From: Bacteroidales bacterium
Lineage (GTDB): Bacteria > Bacteroidota > Bacteroidia > Bacteroidales > UBA932
Reading direction: 5' to 3'
NCBI GenBank assembly: GCA_016288775.1
Contig: JAEELG010000013.1
Coordinates: forward strand, 1-64,000
Length of the DNA: 64,000 nt
The position numbers and the translations under genes were made by a program. This document shows positions 63,689 through 64,000 of this stretch, piece by piece (within the stretch, counting starts at the first letter, position 1; every line of letters starts with the position of its first letter). The notes beneath the pieces were generated by a model. That model ran no database searches. It worked only from the letters and a program-made list of their open reading frames with translations, and was not told the origin of the DNA.

Positions 63689-64000
63689 AGAAAGTACTGA
63701 TTATCAGTTACTACTGGCCTCCGACAGGGGGCAGCGGGGTGCAGAGGTGGGTCAAGTTCGCCAAGTATCTCGACCGCTTCGGCTGGGAGCCCGTGGTATA
63801 TACTCCCGAGAACCCGGAGCAGCTGGCGGTTGACGAGAGCCTTGGCACCGAGCTCCCGGCGGGCCTGACGGTGCTCAGGCGCCATATCAGCGAGCCGTAC
63901 GCTCTGTACCACAAGTTCTTCGGAGCCTCCGACAAGGGCGCCGGCGTGAATCCGCTGAACCAGCAGAAAAAGACCTTCAAGCAGCGCCTGGTGGTGGGCC
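63685..64000 (+). CDS. glycosyltransferase (GT4-like), 3' truncated by window
   Basis: MKKVLIISYYWPPTGGSGVQRWVKFAKYLDRFGWEPVVYTPE. Confidence 0.8.
   Translation, partial: MKKVLIISYYWPPTGGSGVQRWVKFAKYLDRFGWEPVVYTPENPEQLAVDESLGTELPAGLTVLRRHISEPYALYHKFFGASDKGAGVNPLNQQKKTFKQRLVVG

Overview
This is a Bacteroidales-type chromosomal window, judged from TAnnTTTG -7 promoter boxes, SusC/SusD, DUF4249, BACON and TonB-dependent receptors. Most of it is housekeeping: ruvA 3' end, mnmG, ybeY, tonB, hflX, frdAB, ruvB, mfd, coaX, lptC, ppiD-like, ychF, galK, thyA, folA, yraN and mutS. Accessory content: (i) two AT-rich paralogous cassettes (about 4.7-12.8 kb and 27.5-35.1 kb). Each has a divergent membrane TPR/HTH regulator facing a small DUF3244-like secreted protein and a large secreted hydrolase, either a caspase/C13-like peptidase or a PGAP1-like esterase. 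One cassette has a frameshifted regulator and the other an amber stop in the small protein. (ii) A SusCD locus with GH3 and two glucoamylase/GH144-like enzymes, possibly a beta-1,2-glucan utilisation locus. (iii) A RAYT-type HUH transposase flanked by two copies of the same palindrome. (iv) A compact multi-hairpin element closed by a 17-bp stem in the hflX leader. (v) Two perfect parS-like palindromes in and next to mnmG, plus a DnaA-box-like cluster between ruvB and mfd, suggesting an origin-proximal region. I saw no tRNA, rRNA or CRISPR by eye. All functional names come from motif and family recognition; no search was run.
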